A DNA stretch of 64,000 bases from NCBI RefSeq assembly GCF_000002875.2, contig NC_009393.2:5001-69000 (forward strand), given 5' to 3'. Both the position numbers and the translations under genes were made by a program. Origin of the DNA: Leishmania infantum JPCM5. Its lineage: Eukaryota > Euglenozoa > Kinetoplastea > Trypanosomatida > Trypanosomatidae. Shown piece by piece: positions 54,088 to 63,899 of the stretch. Within the stretch, counting starts at the first letter, position 1; each line of letters opens with the position of its first letter. The notes under the pieces were generated by a model. The model searched no databases and was not told the DNA's origin. It saw nothing but the letters and a program-made list of their open reading frames with translations.

Positions 54088-57000
54088 ATGACAGAGCGCA
54101 TTATGGTTGCCGTGCGAGTTCGTCCATTTCTGCCGCACGAGAATGAGGCCAGCTGCCTGGAGGTGTCGGAGAACCAAGTCACCGTTGGCGCCGGACACCC
54201 CTTTGTCTTCGACTGTGTCTTCGACGAAAAGGCCTCGTCCGACGACGTCTACGTTGCACTTGGACAGCCGCTAGCAGACTCCTTTCTGAACGGCTTTCAC
54301 GCGTCCACGATTGCGTATGGGCAGACCGGCTCTGGCAAGACGTTCACCATGGCCACGCTACTCCACGACACCGTGCAGGAAGTCTTTTGTCGCCTCACAG
54401 AGGATTCGGAGGCGACGCAGAGCAACGGACGCTCCAGCTCCGCCCTCACCAGTTTGAGCACCACGCTACGCACGAGCACGACCTTCACCATGTCACTCAG
54501 CGTCCTGGAGGTGTACAATGAGTCCATCGGCGACCTGCTTGCCGCGCTGGTGCCGCAGCCCCCGAGGCAACATACGGCGACGGTGTTGAACGGCACCGTC
54601 CTGCAAGCCTTAGATACTCCAAGACGGCTGTTAGCGCAGGGCTGCGGCCCACTTCCAAATCGGAGGTCGTTGCAGCGACGCGCCTATGGGCCGACTAGCT
54701 CGTTCCCTCGAAACTCTCTCGCCCTACGCGAGGATCCACATGGGGGCGTGTATGTGGCGGGTCTCACAGAGGCGCCAGTGCGCAGTGAAGCAGAGATGCT
54801 CGCGCTGATCGACAGCGCCATTGAGAATCGAAAGACGGCCTCGACACTAAAGAATCCAAAAAGCTCGCGCTCGCACTGCGTCATCACGCTCACGTTGCAG
54901 CGACGCGGTTTGTGCTCGCGCTGCTGCTTTGTCGATTTAGCCGGGATTGAGCGCCTGAAGTCTCGCGGAGTGGCCGGTCCGTCCGGCAGACCTGGTGGCC
55001 CAGCAAGTCTCGTCGGGGCGAGTCTGCCGTCATGCCGCACCCTTTCCGAGCGCATGCGAGAAGGCATCAACATCAATAGTGGGCTGCTGGCTCTGGGCAA
55101 CGTCATTGTTGCGCTGTGCGAGCGAAAGCCGTACGTGCCGTACCGCTCCTCCAAGCTGACGCGCCTGCTGCAGCCGATGCTCAGTGGAAACGCCCGAACG
55201 GCGATTGTCGCCTGCATCTCTCAGCTTGCGTCGTCGATGGAGGAGACGCTGAACACGCTCAAGTACGCTGACCGCGCGAAGCGCATTCATATCCACCCGC
55301 ACCTGGCCGTTGCGGAAGTGACGACGTCCGTGGATGCCCGGCAAACGATTCTGCTGCTGCGTGAACAGCTGGAGGACGCGCAGCGCCGCTTAGTGATCGC
55401 CACCGCCGCTGGCGCAGGCACGCGGAACCCCGCTCGGTCGCCTTCGGCATCCCTCATGCGGGAGGTGAAGCACCTACGCGAGCTCCTGTGCCAGGAGCGT
55501 CAGTTGACGAAGCGACTTGAGAACGACGTGCTCAGTGCTAAGTGCATCGCCATGGCCGAAGTGGAGAAGCGCAAGGCTCTGGAGGTGCGAGTCGCGCAGC
55601 TCGAGGCAGCGAGCGCTGCTGACCCGAAGGCGAAAGAGGCAGAGTGCACCGAGGCCAGCGCTGACGGTGACACGGGGAAATCGGCCAGCCCTTTGCTCAA
55701 CCTCCGCAGTTGCCTCGCGACAGACATGACGTGCCTCCAGCAGCTGGAGGAAGAGCGGGAGGCGCTAGCGGCGATGCCGGCTCAGAAGGTGGGGGACACG
55801 GTTCGGCTCGAGGCAACCCTTGTGGAGAATGGAAACTGCGGTGCTGACAACCTCGCTGCCACCTTGACCGCTAGCGCGGACGACGACTCCAACGTGGTGA
55901 CGCTCGCAGAGGACATTGCTGCCCAGAAAGGTCGAGTTGCGCAGCTGCAGATGGAAAACGGCGACGCCTCTGCACAACTCGTGCAGCGCGAGAAGCTGTG
56001 GTGCACCCTCAGTAGCCAGGCGCACCCGTGTGGAGAGCTACGCAAGGCGGAGGCCCAGCTGGAGAAGTCCGAGGTGGCGCTTAAGCGGGGAAAGCAGGAA
56101 AAAGAGAAGCTGCGCGCCGCCTCCGGGGATCACCTCCGCCGCGCTAGGGAGAAGTCTGTGGACTACCGCGGCCGCGTCAAGGAGTCGGCGCGGCACGTGC
56201 GTGCGCGCCAGGCGGATCTCGAAAGCACCCGCCAGCTGCAAGAAAAGTTGGTGGAGCTGCAGGCGGAGGTGTTCCGGCAGCGGCTGTGTGCGCGTAAAAC
56301 TCGGAAGGCGTCTTGGAAGCTCAATGGTGCCCATCAGCAGGAGGTGGAGCAGTTTCAGAAGCAGCTGCAGCTGATAAGCACACAGACGACGTCTCCGAAT
56401 CAACGCACGAAGCTCAGAGGTGCTGCCATTGTGAAGGAGCGCAGTCAGCTGGCAGGTCAGCAGGTGCAGAGGTCTCAGCAAGAGGTGCCTTCCCCCGTGC
56501 GTCTTTGCCACCTGCCACCTGAGAAGACACTGTCTCCGATGCTGTCCTCCTCCTCCGCCAAAGTCAGTCCCCGATCGCCTGCGCTCGGTAAAGCCTCGCC
56601 GCACATCGTCAAGGCTCGCAAGAACTTCCACATGTCATCGTCTTGGTCGGGATTTCATGCGCATGGGCTTCACAGTAGCATCGATGGTGCCCTGCAGAGC
56701 TCATGCGCCGGCGACGCGACGCAGACGACCATCAAGTGCGAGCTGCAAGGCTTGGAGCAAATACAGAAGGAGCTGGCCAAGCTACTGGTGTATCGCCGCG
56801 CCCTGCTGACCGCGCAAGCCGTTGATGCATCCAAGTGGCACCGCGCTAAGGAGGGCTTTGCGCGGCGACTCTCACAGGTTCGCGCTGCGCTGCAGTCCAC
56901 CGAGCCGGGCCAGCGCGAGCGCACGGCTCTTCTCAAGGAGCAAAGCAGCATGGAGGAGCAGCTTCGACAGCTGCAAGCGCTCCACCACATGCTCGCCGAC

Positions 57001-57342
57001 CCTGCGCAGCAGCTGGCTGAGCTCGACAGCCGTATCGAGGACCTGAACAGGGCGCACAGGCTTTACACGCAGCGCTTTCGCCAACTGCAGCGCTCGGTGC
57101 CGAAGCCGCGCGGGGGCGGTGGGGTGGTGTCGGCGAGGGAGAAGCATCAGCCGTCTGTGCGCCACATGCGCGCGGCATCTGCAAGGTACGCCGCTGCCGG
57201 CACGTCAGCCCCCCACACACCGGTGGCATCGACGCGAGGAAACAACGGAAACATGCGGGCATATGTGACGGGGTCGAAGCAGCAGGTCATGCATCGAGCT
57301 GAGGAGTCCCGCTCGTTGCGTGCACAAGAGCGACATGCGTAG
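54088..57342 (+). CDS. Kinesin motor protein, kinesin-4-like
   Basis: A 1084-residue kinesin with an N-terminal motor. It opens R-I-M-V-A-V-R-V-R-P-F. The P-loop G-Q-T-G-S-G-K-T is at residues 78-85, switch I is S-S-R-S-H at 259-263, and switch II is D-L-A-G-I-E near 283. Family-level features are G-I-N-I-N-S-G-L-L-A-L-G-N-V-I and V-P-Y-R-S-S-K-L-T-R-L-L-Q-P-M-L followed by E-E-T-L-N-T-L-K-Y-A-D-R-A, a pattern close to kinesin-4 (KIF4/KIF21/KIF27). Motor ends near residue 402. Residues about 415-530 and 560-760 form coiled coils, followed by a Ser/Pro-rich linker and another helical region (about 890-1010). Switch II ends in GIE rather than the common GSE, and a Gly/Pro-rich insert follows it. 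Start 54088 is chosen because the motor begins there. Confidence 0.93.
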   Translation: MTERIMVAVRVRPFLPHENEASCLEVSENQVTVGAGHPFVFDCVFDEKASSDDVYVALGQPLADSFLNGFHASTIAYGQTGSGKTFTMATLLHDTVQEVFCRLTEDSEATQSNGRSSSALTSLSTTLRTSTTFTMSLSVLEVYNESIGDLLAALVPQPPRQHTATVLNGTVLQALDTPRRLLAQGCGPLPNRRSLQRRAYGPTSSFPRNSLALREDPHGGVYVAGLTEAPVRSEAEMLALIDSAIENRKTASTLKNPKSSRSHCVITLTLQRRGLCSRCCFVDLAGIERLKSRGVAGPSGRPGGPASLVGASLPSCRTLSERMREGININSGLLALGNVIVALCERKPYVPYRSSKLTRLLQPMLSGNARTAIVACISQLASSMEETLNTLKYADRAKRIHIHPHLAVAEVTTSVDARQTILLLREQLEDAQRRLVIATAAGAGTRNPARSPSASLMREVKHLRELLCQERQLTKRLENDVLSAKCIAMAEVEKRKALEVRVAQLEAASAADPKAKEAECTEASADGDTGKSASPLLNLRSCLATDMTCLQQLEEEREALAAMPAQKVGDTVRLEATLVENGNCGADNLAATLTASADDDSNVVTLAEDIAAQKGRVAQLQMENGDASAQLVQREKLWCTLSSQAHPCGELRKAEAQLEKSEVALKRGKQEKEKLRAASGDHLRRAREKSVDYRGRVKESARHVRARQADLESTRQLQEKLVELQAEVFRQRLCARKTRKASWKLNGAHQQEVEQFQKQLQLISTQTTSPNQRTKLRGAAIVKERSQLAGQQVQRSQQEVPSPVRLCHLPPEKTLSPMLSSSSAKVSPRSPALGKASPHIVKARKNFHMSSSWSGFHAHGLHSSIDGALQSSCAGDATQTTIKCELQGLEQIQKELAKLLVYRRALLTAQAVDASKWHRAKEGFARRLSQVRAALQSTEPGQRERTALLKEQSSMEEQLRQLQALHHMLADPAQQLAELDSRIEDLNRAHRLYTQRFRQLQRSVPKPRGGGGVVSAREKHQPSVRHMRAASARYAAAGTSAPHTPVASTRGNNGNMRAYVTGSKQQVMHRAEESRSLRAQERHA

Positions 57343-59412
57343 TGTTCGTGCGTGTGTACGCACGTTCCGTGGCGCGCGGTGGGTGTGGGCGATGGCGAGG
57401 GAGTGGAAAGTGCAACGTGTATCTCCAGACCTGAACACCGTGTTTCCCTTTTCTGGCTGTTGCGGCACGACGTCGAGCTCCCTCGTCATAGCAGCAGCAG
57501 CGACGTTTGGAGAAGGGGTAAAGGGCGTTAAGGGCTCACGAATCAGCACACCGATGTGCACATGCATGCGCCAAGCAGTGCGTGCATCGGTGTCGCCCCC
57601 CCCCTTCTCCCACCCCTCTCTTTGTGTGTGTGTGTATTATTATTATTTTTTGTGTTTTTTTCCCTTGCAGCCATCGCTGCCGCTTTCTGCTTCTCGTTAT
57701 TATGATGATGATATGCTCGCTGTTGATCGCTTTCCTTTCTTCGTGTTTGGGAGGAGGAGGAGGAGAGGGGCTTCCCCATCCCTACCTCCATGTCTCCCCC
57801 TCCCTCCTTCCCACACACATACACACACACGCATGTGTCTCTGTGCCCCGTGTTATGACGCGCCCTGAGGGGGAGGGGAGGGGGAGACACGGAGGAGGGT
57901 AACTTACCGTGTTTTCGCGGGTGTCTATGCGTCTATTTGTTGGCTTGCTCGTGGGAGGATGGACACGTGGAACATGTGTGAGAGAGGGGGAAAGCGGTGA
58001 AAAACACGCAGTTTACACTGTTGCTGCCTCCATCCGTCCTACATGCTTTCTGTGAGCTCGCTTGTGTGTTCCTTCATGGTTTTGAGTCCGTTGTGCGATG
58101 GGTAGGTCGTTACATATATATTTGTGTATGTGCGCGTACCTGCGTCCGTGTGTACTTGGGTGTCTACAGGTCCGCTTGGGGGAGTGTTTACCACCGCTGC
58201 CGGTGACTCTCACGCACACACTCTTTCTCCCCCTCACGTCCGCTGATTTGCTTGCAAAATGCTTGAGTGAAAAAGCTTAAGGAAAAGAAAGAAGATGCAC
58301 AGGCTCGGCATCCGCCACCCATGCTGCCGCCGCCGTTCTTCACCAAGACAAGCTTGCATGGGTATGTGTGCGTGTGTCGGGAGGCGAGGAGGGGGGTCTG
58401 CTCCCATCACCTGACCCCACCCCCTGCCTCTCCCTCCTCCTCCTATTCGTCCACTCCCCCCTCCCTGCACCCTCCGCATTATGCGCATGTGTTTGTCTCT
58501 CTCTCGCTTGGTCTGTTGCGCATGTCATGCAGCTTCACGTGTACAGTCCCGGCTCTCGCTCTCATGGTCGGCACCGGCGCTGCTCAATGTCGTGAACAAA
58601 AACAACAGCTAACCCAAGAAATAAAAAGACGAGAGGCGTATGTTGATGGTCTATGCGTGGTGAGGGAGCGGCGCTGCGAGAACGGCTTGCTGCCCCTCTC
58701 CACGATGCCCCCTTCCCCGCCGCTCATGGCGCACAAACGGAGGAGCGAAGCGAATACAGGCGCACCCGGCACAGACAATACCTGCAGGGCTCACCTGCAA
58801 GAGCATCAAAGCCGCCGACTGCCCTCTCCAGGCGTGCAGCCCTGACTCTTCTCTATCCGTCTTGGGTGGATGCGGTGAGCGCGAGTTCGCGCATCTACGT
58901 AATAGGCCTCCCCCCTTCTCCCTATGGACCGGAACGCTTCTCGGCTCTCTCTCTCTCCGATCCTCTTGCTCTTTGCTCGTCACCGCGTATGCGCCCGTGT
59001 ATGTGTACGCCCCCCGCCCACCGAACACCCTCCTCCCTATACGCGGTCTCTTTCTGTCCTTCATCGTTTCGCGCTCGCGTCTCTCTACCCTCTCTCCACC
59101 TTCACATACTGTTTACAGCTCCGCACCGTGACGCTGACGGTGTTCTCCGTGGCGCTGCTGCCATTTCGTGTGTGTGTGTGTGTGTGTGTGCTGCTGCTGC
59201 TGCTGCTGCATCCCCCACCCCTGCCTTCCTTTCGCCGCTTGTCGATTTGTTTCGCTCGCTCGCTCTTCCTGTGCACGTGTGAATGCCCTTGGTGCTTCTC
59301 TCCCACACCTCTCTAGCTTCACCCCTTCACAAGCACGCACAGGCACACGCACAGACACTGGACATCAACGGCATCGCCTGTCCGCTTCAAGACCCCTCCG
59401 CGGGCTTTTATC
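57343..59412. other. 2.1-kb intergenic/UTR region
   Basis: No gene seen. It contains ATT/TTA repeats at 57636-57650, several GT and CA runs (for example 59168-59190) and a CTG trinucleotide run at about 59191-59208. A C/T tract at about 59290-59314 ends in AG at 59315-59316, the probable acceptor for the FHA-RING gene (leader about 97 bases). Confidence 0.5.
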
Positions 59413-60987
59413 ATGTCATCCCACGCGTCCCCCAGACACTCGAAGGAGGACACGCCGGTGCAGCGCTCCTTCGCGGATGAGGCGGCCGCTGCGGCAGACC
59501 TATTCGACCTCGCCGCCCCACCCTTGCAGCAGCCGCTGGTGGCACGCCTTGTCCCGCTCTACGCCGGGCTTCCCACTCTCGACCTCCATCAAGATAGCGG
59601 AAACGTGGTCGTCGGCCGCGGCAAGGACATCTCCGAGGACTACCGCATCGACGTCAGCGACAAGCTCTCCGCACGCCACTGCGAGCTGGCCGTGCATCCG
59701 GTGACGTTGCGCGTGGAGCTGCGCGACCTGTCGACCAATGGTACCTTCTTGAACGGCAGGCGCGTCGCAAAGGGGGAGCGAGTCGTGCTGCAGAATGGTG
59801 ACCGTGTTGCACTGACGCGACCAGCAGAAAGTGACGCTGGTGCTGGGCAGGCACCAAGCAGCGCCGTGGACGGCATTGCTGCCAACGGCCGCGTCGACTA
59901 TATGTTTCAGCGACTTAAGCAGGAGACCACGCGAGCCCGCATGAGCGCGGAGTTGACGTGCTCCGTTTGCAAGTCCATTTTTCACCGGCCTTGCTCCGTG
60001 CTGCCCTGCATGCACGTCTTCTGTGCCGGGTGCATCAGCGGCTGGATGGCACAAGGGGAGCAACATGCATGCCCCAAGTGTCGCGTGAGCATCACCGACG
60101 TTCGTCCCACCCATCGCCTGCAGAGCTGCGCAGAGAACTACCTGCTCGCGAACCCGGCCAGCCGCCGCCCGGCGGAGGAGCTCGCCCAGCTGGACGCCGC
60201 CGACAAGATCCACCCGTTGGGCATGAGGACTGAGAAGCGCAGTCGCAGCGACAATAGTGACTGCGACGGCGATGGCAAGTGCGGATCTCACAGCGATGGC
60301 GGTAGCGACACCGTCCGTGCTGTGCGTCACGCGGCACTGGTCTTTGGCCACGCAGTGCCCCTCGCCGGCCCAAAGTGCGCCGAGTGCGACACGCCGAGCT
60401 CCATCGACGGCTTTCAATGCCCGGCAGGTGGCCCCCATCTTCGCTGCTCGGCCTGTCGCTCCTGCTTCGCCGAGCGCCCGCTGTGTGGCCGGCCGCAGCG
60501 CTGCCACGTCTGCCACTTAGCCTTCTGCCACCTCTACAGAGCGGGTGGCTGTGCGTGTACCGACGGGACGTCATTCCAGCCCTTCAAGGAACACGAACCC
60601 TTCAGCGTGCTGCCACCGCAAACCTTTAGCGGCAACACGATTGAGCAGAACATCCTCTCCCACTATCTCGCCTCGCACAGCATTCTTGTCAAGGACGTGT
60701 GGTCGGCAGCGCTGGCGAAGTTTGAGGGCGGAGAGTGGGTCCCCGACATGGTTTTGATCAACGGCGCCATAAGGGCAGACTCACCGGTGTGCCGGCGGTG
60801 CGCAGCGACGGTGTTTGCAGGGCTACTCTTCGCCTACCGCCGTCACCTCGCATCCGATGAGCTGCCAGAGTCAGTGAATAAGCGGCCCAACTGCTGGTAC
60901 GGAAAGGAATGCCGCGCGCAGTTTCACAACGAGCAGCACGCTCAGAACTACAACCATGTCTGCTACCAGGAGAAGCGCAAGGAATAG
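59413..60987 (+). CDS. CHFR-like E3 ubiquitin ligase (FHA, RING, Cys-rich, PBZ)
   Basis: A 524-residue protein with the full domain order of CHFR. The FHA domain is at about 60-125 (V-V-V-G-R-G, then S-A-R-H-C-E-L and L-S-T-N-G-T-F-L-N-G), which binds phosphothreonine. A C3HC4 RING finger at about 183-223 begins C-S-V-C and ends C-P-K-C, with C-M-H-V-F-C-A-G-C inside. A Cys-rich region at about 320-380 (C-A-E-C, C-S-A-C-R-S-C, C-H-V-C) follows. The C terminus (about 494-517) is C-W-Y-G-K-E-C...H...H, a PBZ-type poly(ADP-ribose)-binding zinc finger with all four ligands present. Animal CHFR is a mitotic stress checkpoint ligase recruited by poly(ADP-ribose). The parasite's substrates are unknown. 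ATG 59413 is the first after the acceptor. Confidence 0.88.
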   Translation: MSSHASPRHSKEDTPVQRSFADEAAAAADLFDLAAPPLQQPLVARLVPLYAGLPTLDLHQDSGNVVVGRGKDISEDYRIDVSDKLSARHCELAVHPVTLRVELRDLSTNGTFLNGRRVAKGERVVLQNGDRVALTRPAESDAGAGQAPSSAVDGIAANGRVDYMFQRLKQETTRARMSAELTCSVCKSIFHRPCSVLPCMHVFCAGCISGWMAQGEQHACPKCRVSITDVRPTHRLQSCAENYLLANPASRRPAEELAQLDAADKIHPLGMRTEKRSRSDNSDCDGDGKCGSHSDGGSDTVRAVRHAALVFGHAVPLAGPKCAECDTPSSIDGFQCPAGGPHLRCSACRSCFAERPLCGRPQRCHVCHLAFCHLYRAGGCACTDGTSFQPFKEHEPFSVLPPQTFSGNTIEQNILSHYLASHSILVKDVWSAALAKFEGGEWVPDMVLINGAIRADSPVCRRCAATVFAGLLFAYRRHLASDELPESVNKRPNCWYGKECRAQFHNEQHAQNYNHVCYQEKRKE

Positions 60988-61820
60988 TGGCCTGATAGAG
61001 TGAGTGGCGAAAGAGCCTGCATTCGCGTGCGTCTGTTGGTCGGAAGTGGTCTTGCCAGTGAGCGCATGGTGGGCGCCGAGTTTAGCCTCTGCCCTCCTTT
61101 TCTCTTGCTCTCCTTGCGCGCCGTCTTTCTTCCTTTGACATCCTCAGCGCGCGGGCGCCCCTCCCCTCCTCTTCCGTCTTTCCTTGTCCACGCTGCCCCC
61201 CCCCCCTCCCTCGTGAGCAGCAGCCACGAAGCCGACGAGCCACACAACCCTGTCGACGGCGCCGCTTCGCTAACTTCGGCGCCGCGGCGGATGGAAAAGG
61301 AAGACCCGCGATAACGCAAGGCCGCCCACCATGACACCCCTCCCCCAACCTACCCACCCACTCATATCACGGCGGCGTCGACCCGCCCCCTTCTCCGGCA
61401 GACCACTCTAGCGCTCTCTCGCTCCCTCCCTCTGGGAGGGAGGACAGACACTCTTCGCATACGCCATCTTCGCCTTATCTCTTCAACACCTCCAGTAAAA
61501 TCAAAAGCACCGCCCACATTTCATCCTCCCCCTGTCTCTTCCTCCCTCCACCGACACTCCTTTCGCCTTCCCCTCATCATCCTCTCCTCATCCGCCCCGA
61601 TACACCTCCGCACCCCCACCCACTCCACACAAAACCAACGTCGCTGTGATTATTTCATCTCATATCCCACGCCGCTCCTCTCGCTCCGGTCCACCCACCC
61701 GCCCATCCTCTCTCACACGCCGTCACTTCCGCCTGCACTGTCGCCAGCCTCTCCACAATCCCTCTCTCTCTCTCTCTGACGCCCCGACCCTCGCACAGCA
61801 CGTTCTTACTGCCTGCTCAG
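60988..61820. other. Intergenic/UTR region
   Basis: About 0.8 kb without a gene. It is C-rich on the + strand, with a C-run at about 61196-61206. It provides the 3' UTR of the CHFR-like gene and the lead into the ATG8-like repeat. Confidence 0.4.
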
Positions 61821-62263
61821 CCTGCATTCATCCCACCCACCACCACCCCCACACACACGCACTCCCACTCCCCCCTCCCCCAGGCCACCCCAATCATCAC
61901 CATGTCCGCCTACGTGTTGTCGACGCCGCTGGAGGCCCGCGTTGCGAAGTGCGCGAGCCTGCGCGCTGCGAACGCGGTGCCCGTTGTCGTGGAGGAGGCG
62001 CAGGCGCGCGGCGGCAAGGCACACTTCAGCGCGCTGGCGCGCGAGACGACGGTTGCACAGCTTGTGGCCGCGGTGCGCGGCTTCCGCGGCGTGGACGCGA
62101 AGAAGCCGGTGGCGCTGACGGTTGCCGGCTGCAGCGTGTCGCCGTCGGCGACGCTCGGCGAGCTGCACGACGCGTGCAGGCGAGCGGACGACGGCATGCT
62201 GTACGTCGCCTACACCGCGGAGCGCTGCATGGGCGCTGCGGTGTGCACGCCGTGCGGCTCGTG
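61821..62263 (+). repeat. Direct repeat, first copy (ATG8-like unit)
   Basis: A 443-base unit that recurs at 63414-63856 (offset 1593 bases) with two mismatches seen by eye: one in the leader's pyrimidine tract and one silent change in the coding region. It covers the pyrimidine tract, the AG acceptor at 61882-61883, the 18-base leader and nearly all of the gene, but not the last codons or the 3' UTR. Confidence 0.9.
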
Positions 62264-62276
62264 TGCCTGCAACTAG
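61902..62276 (+). CDS. ATG8-like ubiquitin-fold protein, copy 1
   Basis: A 124-residue protein of the ATG8 family. The V-P-V-V-V-E-E-A segment corresponds to the V-P-V-I-x-E strand. T-T-V-A-Q-L-V-A-A-V-R follows, then A-L-T-V-A-G, L-G-E-L-H-D-A and D-D-G-M-L-Y-V-A-Y-T-A-E-R-C-M-G, the equivalent of the D-G-F-L-Y-V-x-Y-S-x-E-x-x-F-G end. Gly111 is the expected ATG4 cleavage and lipid-conjugation site for autophagosome membranes. The N-terminal helices are shorter than in canonical ATG8, as in the expanded ATG8A/B/C-type genes known in Leishmania; I do not assign a subtype. Beyond Gly111 is a 13-residue Cys-rich tail (C-T-P-C-G-S-C-A-C-N). Codon use is extremely G/C-rich at third positions. Confidence 0.85.
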   Translation: MSAYVLSTPLEARVAKCASLRAANAVPVVVEEAQARGGKAHFSALARETTVAQLVAAVRGFRGVDAKKPVALTVAGCSVSPSATLGELHDACRRADDGMLYVAYTAERCMGAAVCTPCGSCACN

Positions 62277-63413
62277 CGCCGGGAAGGGCGTGACAGCGTG
62301 GTGTGGTAGCGCTCAACGCGTCCTGCGGCTCCCGTGGTATTGTCTGCCTAGCCTTGCGGTGTGCTTGGCCCCACCGCTCCCCGGTGCGCTGGCTGTCTCT
62401 TCTGGGTACCCTCCTCCTTGCCTTGTGCTACCCCTCGCTGACAGCGTGCGGCGCACCGGATGACTAGCTGCGTGTGTGCGGCCGGGTGCACCCCCTCCCA
62501 CACACACACACACTGCCTCCCCGTGTGTGTGCCTGTGCGGGACGGCCCTCTGCTATACGTTTTTCTTTGGTTCTCTTTTCTGTCGCCGCATCGACGGCAC
62601 CCCTCGTGTGTGTGTGTGTGCGCTCGCCAAGTGTCATTTGTGTTGTTCGGAGGCGGGCACGTCTCGCGGGCGCTCCTGTCCCCCACACACTCCCTGCGGG
62701 CTGTGGTCGGCGACGCCTCGCTACCTGTGCACACGTCCCGCCCCCCACCACCCACACCGCCTTCCTCTCCATGTGCACGTACTTGTTTTGCTTGTTTATT
62801 CCTGATATTCCGCGACTATGATCTCTCTCCCGTGTGCACAGCGCTGCGGCGGGCCGACTCACGCCCCTCTCATTCTTCTCTTTTCCCCTCCCCCTCACTT
62901 TCTTGATCTTGTTCGCCCCCGCTGTCCTCATGTGTATACGTGTGTCCCGAAACTTTCATTGCCGACGCGTCGGTGGTGGCCCGTGTGCTGGCGGCTGTGT
63001 GTGCGCCGCTGGAGTGCGAGCTGCACTGCAGTCCTGGAGCGCCACTCGCCACTCCTCGTGTGCCTCCCTCCTCTCTCAGCAATGCCCATCTCCGCCAGCT
63101 CTGCAAAACTGCGCCCCGGGAATACCAGCAGGACACACGCTGTGTGAGCCTGCGTGCGAGTGAGGGGAGGGAGGGGGGGGGGGGCAGGCGCTGGTGTCTC
63201 TCTGTCGCCGCGATGCGGCCTCTTCTGCTCCCCGCGGTGCCCTCCGCCACTCGTTCGCTGCCTCGCCCCCGTGGCTCATGCCCCCCCTCCCCGCCTCTCT
63301 GCTACCTCCCCTCCTTCCCTCTCTCCGCCTGTCTCTCTGTGTGCGCATGCGCCGCGGTGTACCCCTTGCCGATCACCGCCGTCTGACGCCCTGCGTGCGC
63401 TCAGCCCGCATCT
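62277..63413. other. Spacer between the two ATG8-like genes
   Basis: Non-coding, with C/T-rich tracts, a GT run near 62607-62622, and a G-run at about 63169-63184 preceded by GAGGGGAGGGAGG, which could form a G-quadruplex on the + strand. No other gene seen. Confidence 0.45.
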
Positions 63414-63856
63414 CCTGCATTCATCCCACCCACCACCACCCCCACACACACGCACTCCCACTCTCCCCTCCCCCAGGCCACCCCAATCATCACCATGTCC
63501 GCCTACGTGTTGTCGACGCCGCTGGAGGCCCGCGTTGCGAAGTGCGCGAGCCTGCGCGCTGCGAACGCGGTGCCCGTTGTCGTGGAGGAGGCGCAGGCGC
63601 GCGGCGGCAAGGCACACTTCAGCGCTCTGGCGCGCGAGACGACGGTTGCACAGCTTGTGGCCGCGGTGCGCGGCTTCCGCGGCGTGGACGCGAAGAAGCC
63701 GGTGGCGCTGACGGTTGCCGGCTGCAGCGTGTCGCCGTCGGCGACGCTCGGCGAGCTGCACGACGCGTGCAGGCGAGCGGACGACGGCATGCTGTACGTC
63801 GCCTACACCGCGGAGCGCTGCATGGGCGCTGCGGTGTGCACGCCGTGCGGCTCGTG
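63414..63856 (+). repeat. Direct repeat, second copy (ATG8-like unit)
   Basis: The second copy of the unit at 61821-62263. Identity stops precisely within the codon region for the C-terminal tail (after GGCTCGTG), so the two genes differ in tail and 3' UTR while sharing promoterless leader and body. The acceptor AG here is at 63475-63476. Confidence 0.9.
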
Positions 63857-63899
63857 CGCGTGGGACGGCAGCACTGCGGACGATGACGTGATCATTTAA
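63495..63899 (+). CDS. ATG8-like ubiquitin-fold protein, copy 2
   Basis: A 134-residue protein. The first 122 residues are the same as in copy 1, including the ubiquitin-like core and the candidate ATG4 site Gly111. The tail differs: after the shared C-T-P-C-G-S-C-A it continues W-D-G-S-T-A-D-D-D-V-I-I, acidic with a hydrophobic end, instead of C-N. The leader is 18 bases, matching copy 1. Further copies may follow beyond the window, since these genes are known to be tandemly amplified in Leishmania. If ATG4 removes everything after Gly111 the mature proteins would be identical, so the tails would matter only before processing. Confidence 0.85.
   Translation: MSAYVLSTPLEARVAKCASLRAANAVPVVVEEAQARGGKAHFSALARETTVAQLVAAVRGFRGVDAKKPVALTVAGCSVSPSATLGELHDACRRADDGMLYVAYTAERCMGAAVCTPCGSCAWDGSTADDDVII

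Noticed and set aside
59500..60516. 338-codon minus-strand ORF opposite the FHA-RING gene
   Set aside because: Ala/Gly/Val/His-rich shadow typical of antisense frames in high-GC3 genes; all domain evidence is on the + strand.
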